Part shown: positions 60,442 through 64,000 of the stretch, piece after piece
Layout: each line of letters opens with the position of its first letter
Numbering within the stretch: position 1 is the first letter of the stretch
DNA from: Stenotrophomonas rhizophila
Lineage (GTDB): Bacteria; Pseudomonadota; Gammaproteobacteria; Xanthomonadales; Xanthomonadaceae
Direction of reading: 5' to 3'
Length of the DNA: 64,000 bases
Assembly (NCBI RefSeq): GCF_003751305.1
Contig: NZ_RJKV01000001.1
Location: 434,001 to 498,000 of the forward strand
Made by a program: the position numbers and the translations under genes
The notes under the pieces: generated by a model
Seen by the model: the letters and a program-made list of their open reading frames with translations, nothing else
Databases searched by the model: none
What the model was told of the DNA's origin: nothing

Positions 60442-61389
60442 ATGCGGATGAAAGCGATGCGCAACGTGCTGGGAACGATGATGGTGCTGGCCACCACCGG
60501 TGGCTGTGCGCTGCACGGCGATGCGCTGCGAAGCACGCCTGCGGCGGCAGTGCCTGCGGCAGGCGTGGTCCTGCCCGATACCGAGAGCTGGAGCGTGCAT
60601 GATCCGGCCGGGCGCGACTATCCGATCTGGGTGGCGCTGCCGGCCAGCTACGCGGAGCACTCGAAGCGGCGCTACCCGGTGCTGTTCGTCACCGACGCGC
60701 TGTACAGCTTTCCGCTGGTGCGCAGCGTGCGCAACCTGGTGGGGCAGGGCGGCGCCAACCTCGAAGATTTCATCCTGGTCGGGCTGCCGCCGCAGCAGGG
60801 GCTGACCTCCAAGCAGAGCCGCTCGCGCGACTACACGCCCACCCAGCCGCAACGCAGTGCCGACGATGACTACAGCGACGACGTGGTCTACGGCGGTGCC
60901 GCGCACTACCGCGATTTCCTGGCCACGCACGTGTTGACTGCGGTGGACGCGCGCTACCGTACCGATCCGGCGCGGCGCAGTTTCGCCGGGCATTCCTACG
61001 GGGGGCTGTTCGGCACCTATGTGCTGCTCACACGCCCGCAGATGTTCCAGACCTACATCCTGTCCAGCCCCTCGCTTTGGTTCGACGGGCACTATATCGA
61101 CCGCCTTGAACAGGACTACGCGCAGCAGCACCGCGCGCTGCCGGCCCGGGTATTACTGGCGATCGGCAGTGAAGAGACGCCGACGCCCGATGCGGTAGAC
61201 GGCCCACGCAACGACATGGTGCGCGATACGCAGGACTTCGCCGATCGACTGCGTCAGCGCGGCTACCAGGGCCTACAGGTGGAGAACCGGGTGGTCCCGG
61301 CCGAAGACCACCTCACCGTGTACCCCAGCACGCTCACCCGCGCGCTGCTGCAGGTTTACCCGGGCACCGGACCGTACAACGGGGGCTGA
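60442..61389 (+). CDS. exported alpha/beta-hydrolase, IroE/esterase-D-like
   Basis: 315 residues. N-terminal signal region (TMMVLATTGGC) with a weak lipobox. The putative esterase fold shows RRYPVLFVTDALYSFP, nucleophile Ser in FAGHSYGGLFGTY, and a C-terminal His in PAEDHLTVYP. The pattern resembles IroE-like siderophore esterases and related periplasmic esterases; a role with the FepA/PiuA receptors 55 kb away is only a guess. It is probably cotranscribed with the metallophosphoesterase. Confidence 0.82.
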   Translation: MRMKAMRNVLGTMMVLATTGGCALHGDALRSTPAAAVPAAGVVLPDTESWSVHDPAGRDYPIWVALPASYAEHSKRRYPVLFVTDALYSFPLVRSVRNLVGQGGANLEDFILVGLPPQQGLTSKQSRSRDYTPTQPQRSADDDYSDDVVYGGAAHYRDFLATHVLTAVDARYRTDPARRSFAGHSYGGLFGTYVLLTRPQMFQTYILSSPSLWFDGHYIDRLEQDYAQQHRALPARVLLAIGSEETPTPDAVDGPRNDMVRDTQDFADRLRQRGYQGLQVENRVVPAEDHLTVYPSTLTRALLQVYPGTGPYNGG

Positions 61390-61506
61390 GCATGCAGACC
61401 GTGCGCACCGTGCCGTTGTTTGACGCCCACTTCAGCCAGTGCGCAGCGTGCGACCCGGCGACGCGGGTCGCACGGCTCGCGGATCACCAGCGCTGAGCCC
61501 ACCCGA

Positions 61507-62916
61507 TCAGGCCAGGGCCGTGTCCCGCAGCGATATTGCCGTGGCCAGTTCCGGTGCCAGCGCGTGTGCCACGGCCATGCGCAGCATCGCCGGGCTGACG
61601 TGGCGGCGGTGCACCCGGTTGATCGCCGCCATGTAGAGGCGACCGAACGCGTTGAGTGTGCGAACCCGGGTGCCCAGCGCAATCACCGCCGCACCATCGT
61701 CCAGCACCTGCACGCGCACGCATGAGCGGAACTGCAGGTGGCGGTCGTCGGCACCGAGCAGAACTTCGGCGCTGCGGTCGGCGACGTCGGTGGCCTGGGC
61801 ATGCACCGGGAAGCGACCGGCGAAACGCTCGCCGGGCCCGTCAGACAGCAGCGAGGACACCGGGCAGCCCAGCGACGAGGTGCGCAGCCGCAAGGGGGTC
61901 ACCAGTACATTGCGCAGGGCCATCAGCCGGCCCACGCCCGGCGGTGGATTGCGGACGAATCCCTCCAGCACCGCTTCCAGCAGCGCACGCGCCGAGTGCC
62001 CGCCGATGCTGTGGGCGGGCAGGGTGACATAGGTGTAATCCTGGTGGTCGAAGCCCTGCGGCAACGCCTGCTGCAGTAGTGAATCGGCCGGCGCTGCGGG
62101 TTGCGTGCCCAGCGTGCCGCATGCCGCGCGCTGCCCGATGTAGCCATGGGCAGGGCGCAACCGCGTCAGGCCGCTGCGCACCCGGCCGACCAGGTTGCGG
62201 CTGCCGGCGCACCAGCGGGCCAGCACCGAAGCGGCTGGCGCGCGCAGCGACAGCGTCACCCGCGGAAACTGGTCCAGGTCGCTCTGGTCAAGCAGGTGCT
62301 GCAACGCCGGCGGCAGGGTCTCGGTCAATGAGGGGATGTCGGCGGTGCCTGCATCGATGCGTGCACGTTGCGCATCGCTCAATGCGCCACTGCGCTCATC
62401 GGGATGGCAGGACAGCGCGAACAGCGCCGCGTGCCGGGGATGACGCGACACGAACTGGTGCCAGGTACCGCTGCCGAAGCGAACGGTGAACAGGCAGTCC
62501 GGCGGCACGTCGATGCAGCGCAGGGCGCGCACGAAGGCGGCCTGATCCTGCTGCAGTTGTGCGTCGGACACGGTGGAAAACCGCAACTGTGCGCCGCCGC
62601 TGCCAGTAATGGCGGTGAACATGCGCGGGCCGGCATGGCGATGGAACGGATGCCCGGTGCGGCCTACCGAGAACGAATACAGCGACGACGCATCGCCGTG
62701 CGCCAAGTGCATGCCCCCCAGCCGCGCGGAGGGTTCATCCAGTGCATCAACGAAGTGCGGATGCTGCGCCTGGCGCAGGCCCGCGTCGCGCAGCAGCGCA
62801 TCGCCGGCACCGATCCCGAGCTGGGCGATCAACGCCACCTCGACCGGGCTGCCATCGCCGCAGGAGGGCAGGCTGATGCTGGGAAACGAACGACTCACGT
62901 GTGCGATGTCCTGCAT
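61507..62916 (-). CDS. cupin-like N-terminus fused to a DUF2867 domain
   Basis: 469 residues. Residues about 60-170 look cupin-like: SLYSFSVGRTGHPFHRHAGP with the two His, later FGSGTWHQFVSRHPRH. Residues about 280-469 match DUF2867 (QDYTYVTLPAHSIGGHSARAL, MALRNVLVTPLRLRTSSLG, RTLNAFGRLYMAAINRVHRR), a small lipid-binding-like domain usually found alone or with a nucleoside-diphosphate-sugar epimerase. The combination is unusual. It lies 30 bases downstream of an ArsR regulator and is surely coregulated. Confidence 0.72.
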   Translation of the reverse strand: MQDIAHVSRSFPSISLPSCGDGSPVEVALIAQLGIGAGDALLRDAGLRQAQHPHFVDALDEPSARLGGMHLAHGDASSLYSFSVGRTGHPFHRHAGPRMFTAITGSGGAQLRFSTVSDAQLQQDQAAFVRALRCIDVPPDCLFTVRFGSGTWHQFVSRHPRHAALFALSCHPDERSGALSDAQRARIDAGTADIPSLTETLPPALQHLLDQSDLDQFPRVTLSLRAPAASVLARWCAGSRNLVGRVRSGLTRLRPAHGYIGQRAACGTLGTQPAAPADSLLQQALPQGFDHQDYTYVTLPAHSIGGHSARALLEAVLEGFVRNPPPGVGRLMALRNVLVTPLRLRTSSLGCPVSSLLSDGPGERFAGRFPVHAQATDVADRSAEVLLGADDRHLQFRSCVRVQVLDDGAAVIALGTRVRTLNAFGRLYMAAINRVHRRHVSPAMLRMAVAHALAPELATAISLRDTALA

Positions 62917-62946
62917 GCCGATCTCCTTGTCGTTGGGTCGCTCAGC

Positions 62947-63261
62947 TCACGAGGTGGGTTCGCGGCGGGCGCGGGCACGGCTTTCACGCTGCAGCGTGCC
63001 GCCCACCGGACAGACCTCGGCGGCCCACGCGAACAGGGTATTGGCCAGTGTGTCGGGCACCTGCCGGAAGTACACGAACTGGCCGCGTTTCTCGCGCTCG
63101 ATGAGCCCGGCGTCTTCCAGGATGCGCAGGTGGCTGGACAGCGCCGGCTTGCTGAAGTCGAAGCGCTCGCCCAGCTCGCCCGCGCTCAACTCGCCGCCAT
63201 TGAGGTAGGCCAGGATCTGCCGGCGTGCGGTGGAGGCGAGGGCTTCGAAGATGCGGTCCAT
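62947..63261 (-). CDS. ArsR-family (SdpR-like) transcriptional regulator
   Basis: 104 residues. Winged helix MDRIFEALASTARRQILAYL, LSAGELGERFDFSKPALSSH, LRILEDAGLIEREKRGQFVYF. The ELCVCDL metal motif of ArsR/SmtB is absent, so it is not an obvious metal sensor. A perfect palindrome (63269-63288) lies just before its start, so it is likely autoregulated together with the DUF2867 gene. Confidence 0.92.
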   Translation of the reverse strand: MDRIFEALASTARRQILAYLNGGELSAGELGERFDFSKPALSSHLRILEDAGLIEREKRGQFVYFRQVPDTLANTLFAWAAEVCPVGGTLQRESRARARREPTS

Positions 63262-63268
63262 GGGTAAT

Positions 63269-63288
63269 AGTTAACTAATTTGTTAACT
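63269..63288. promoter_or_regulatory. putative ArsR-family operator
   Basis: AGTTAAC-TAATTT-GTTAACT: 7-base inverted arms with a 6-base spacer, starting 8 bases upstream of the regulator's ATG. AT-rich against a GC-rich background. Confidence 0.7.
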
Positions 63289-63436
63289 GATGGTGTTCCG
63301 TTGGCGCGCGGCTGTCAACCGCCTGCGCGGTCGAGACGATGGCCCGGCTCGGCGTGAAGGCCAGGACAGCGGCCCTCCACGGCACGGTCACTGTCATCGG
63401 CCGACGCTGGCAGCCTGTCCCCAACCCGGATCCGCC

Positions 63437-63871
63437 ATGACCACGCTGACCCTGCCCGAACTGGCCAAGAAGATGGCCAACATCGACTTCACCATGCTGC
63501 AGACCCATACCGACAGCGGCGAGATCGCGGCGCGGCCGATGAGCAACAATGGTGATGTGGATTACGACGGCGACAGCTGGTTCTTCACCACCGAGGACAC
63601 CGACATGGTCCGCGAGATCACCCGCGACCCGAAGGTTGCGCTGAGCTTCACCGGCAGCAAGTCGCTGCTGGGCAAGCCGCCGCTGTTCGTGGCGGTGCAG
63701 GGCAGGGCGACCCTGATCCGCGACAAGGCGGTGATGCAGCAGCATTGGGTGAAAGATCTGGAGCGCTGGTTCGCGCAGGGTGTGGATAGCCCTGGGCTGG
63801 TTCTGATCCAGGTGGCTGCGGCGCGCATCCATTACTGGGATGGGGAAGACCAGGGCGAAATCCTGCGCTGA
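63437..63871 (+). CDS. pyridoxamine 5'-phosphate oxidase-like protein (general stress protein 26 type)
   Basis: 144 residues. LAKKMANIDFTMLQTH, ARPMSNNGDVDYDGDSWFFT, DPKVALSFTGSK and VAVQGRATLIRDKA match the GSP26-like flavin-binding split barrel. It probably binds FMN or FAD; the reaction is unknown. The ATG at 63437 follows about 50 bases of non-coding sequence; the stop is 11 bases before the next gene, suggesting an operon. Confidence 0.85.
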   Translation: MTTLTLPELAKKMANIDFTMLQTHTDSGEIAARPMSNNGDVDYDGDSWFFTTEDTDMVREITRDPKVALSFTGSKSLLGKPPLFVAVQGRATLIRDKAVMQQHWVKDLERWFAQGVDSPGLVLIQVAAARIHYWDGEDQGEILR

Positions 63872-63882
63872 AGGAGGTACGC

Positions 63883-64000
63883 ATGCCCGGGTCGCAGATG
63901 CCGAAGATCGGGTGTGCCGGCTGGTCGATCCCCAGCCGCTACGCCATGCACTTCGGGCCCGGCGACAGCCTGCTGGCGCGCTATGCCACGCGCTTTGACG
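63883..64000 (+). CDS. DUF72 protein, 5' end only
   Basis: The first 39 codons read MPGSQMPKIGCAGWSIPSRY and end at the window edge (LLARYATRFD). IGCAGWSIP is the N-terminal signature of DUF72 (YecE-like TIM-barrel) proteins of unknown function. AAGGAGGTACGC provides a strong ribosome site. Confidence 0.85.
   Translation, partial: MPGSQMPKIGCAGWSIPSRYAMHFGPGDSLLARYATRFD

Overview
The window is about 64 kb of high-GC gammaproteobacterial chromosome, most likely Stenotrophomonas or a close Xanthomonadaceae relative. Supporting signs are the fused aspartokinase/diaminopimelate decarboxylase, the MurL-MurD2 pair, an XgtA-type alpha-glucosidase, four TonB-dependent receptors, and GTAG-headed palindromes of the SMAG type described in S. 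maltophilia, often just after genes.

Layout. 1-6.2 kb holds two iron-uptake units on the minus strand: a FepA-like receptor (cut by the window edge) and a PiuA-PiuC-Sel1 operon. Each is preceded by a small single-membrane-span Pro/Ala-rich protein and a Fur-like box. 6.3-12.9 kb is a SUF iron-sulfur operon (Rrf2 regulator, sufB, a DUF1311 protein, sufC, sufD, sufS, then GNAT and a Rieske ferredoxin). 13-19.4 kb holds single housekeeping genes (SET-domain protein, PfpI, DUF1439, DUF3861, HU-like protein, OsmC, amidohydrolase, PhzF). 19.5-24.9 kb is a cell-wall/lysine block: LysAC fusion, MurL, MurD2. 25-27.6 kb has SMI1/KNR4, dienelactone hydrolase and IspB.

27.9-45 kb is a maltodextrin/alpha-glucan locus: alpha-glucosidase, TonB receptor, GH97, six-hairpin glycosidase, SLC45-type sugar transporter, secreted GH13 enzyme and a LacI-family regulator. 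Three exact copies of a 14-bp site (TGAATACGTATGCA) lie upstream of its transcription units and tie it together. A dense cluster of short tandem repeats and long inverted repeats sits inside it (29.6-30.4 kb). At 41-44 kb are a GNAT protein, SseB, an ECF sigma factor, a probable anti-sigma protein whose 3' end runs into a remnant of another gene, and a small membrane protein.

45.9-54.1 kb, between ssb and an AI-2E/PerM family gene, is an accessory island. It has different base and codon use, long non-coding stretches, gene remnants (one resembling the end of a conjugative relaxase), a DUF4238 protein, an orphan RES-domain protein, and a 1258-residue protein joining a PD-(D/E)XK-like nuclease domain to a STAND-type P-loop NTPase and a long helical C-terminus. 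The last has the architecture of Avs-type anti-phage sensors and is the best candidate for an under-described defence system here.

54-64 kb returns to core genes: PerM-like transporter, a TonB receptor behind a Zur-like box (probable zinc uptake), a large unknown exported protein, a metallophosphoesterase, an IroE-like esterase, a cupin-like/DUF2867 protein with an ArsR regulator, a pyridoxamine-oxidase-like protein and the start of a DUF72 gene.
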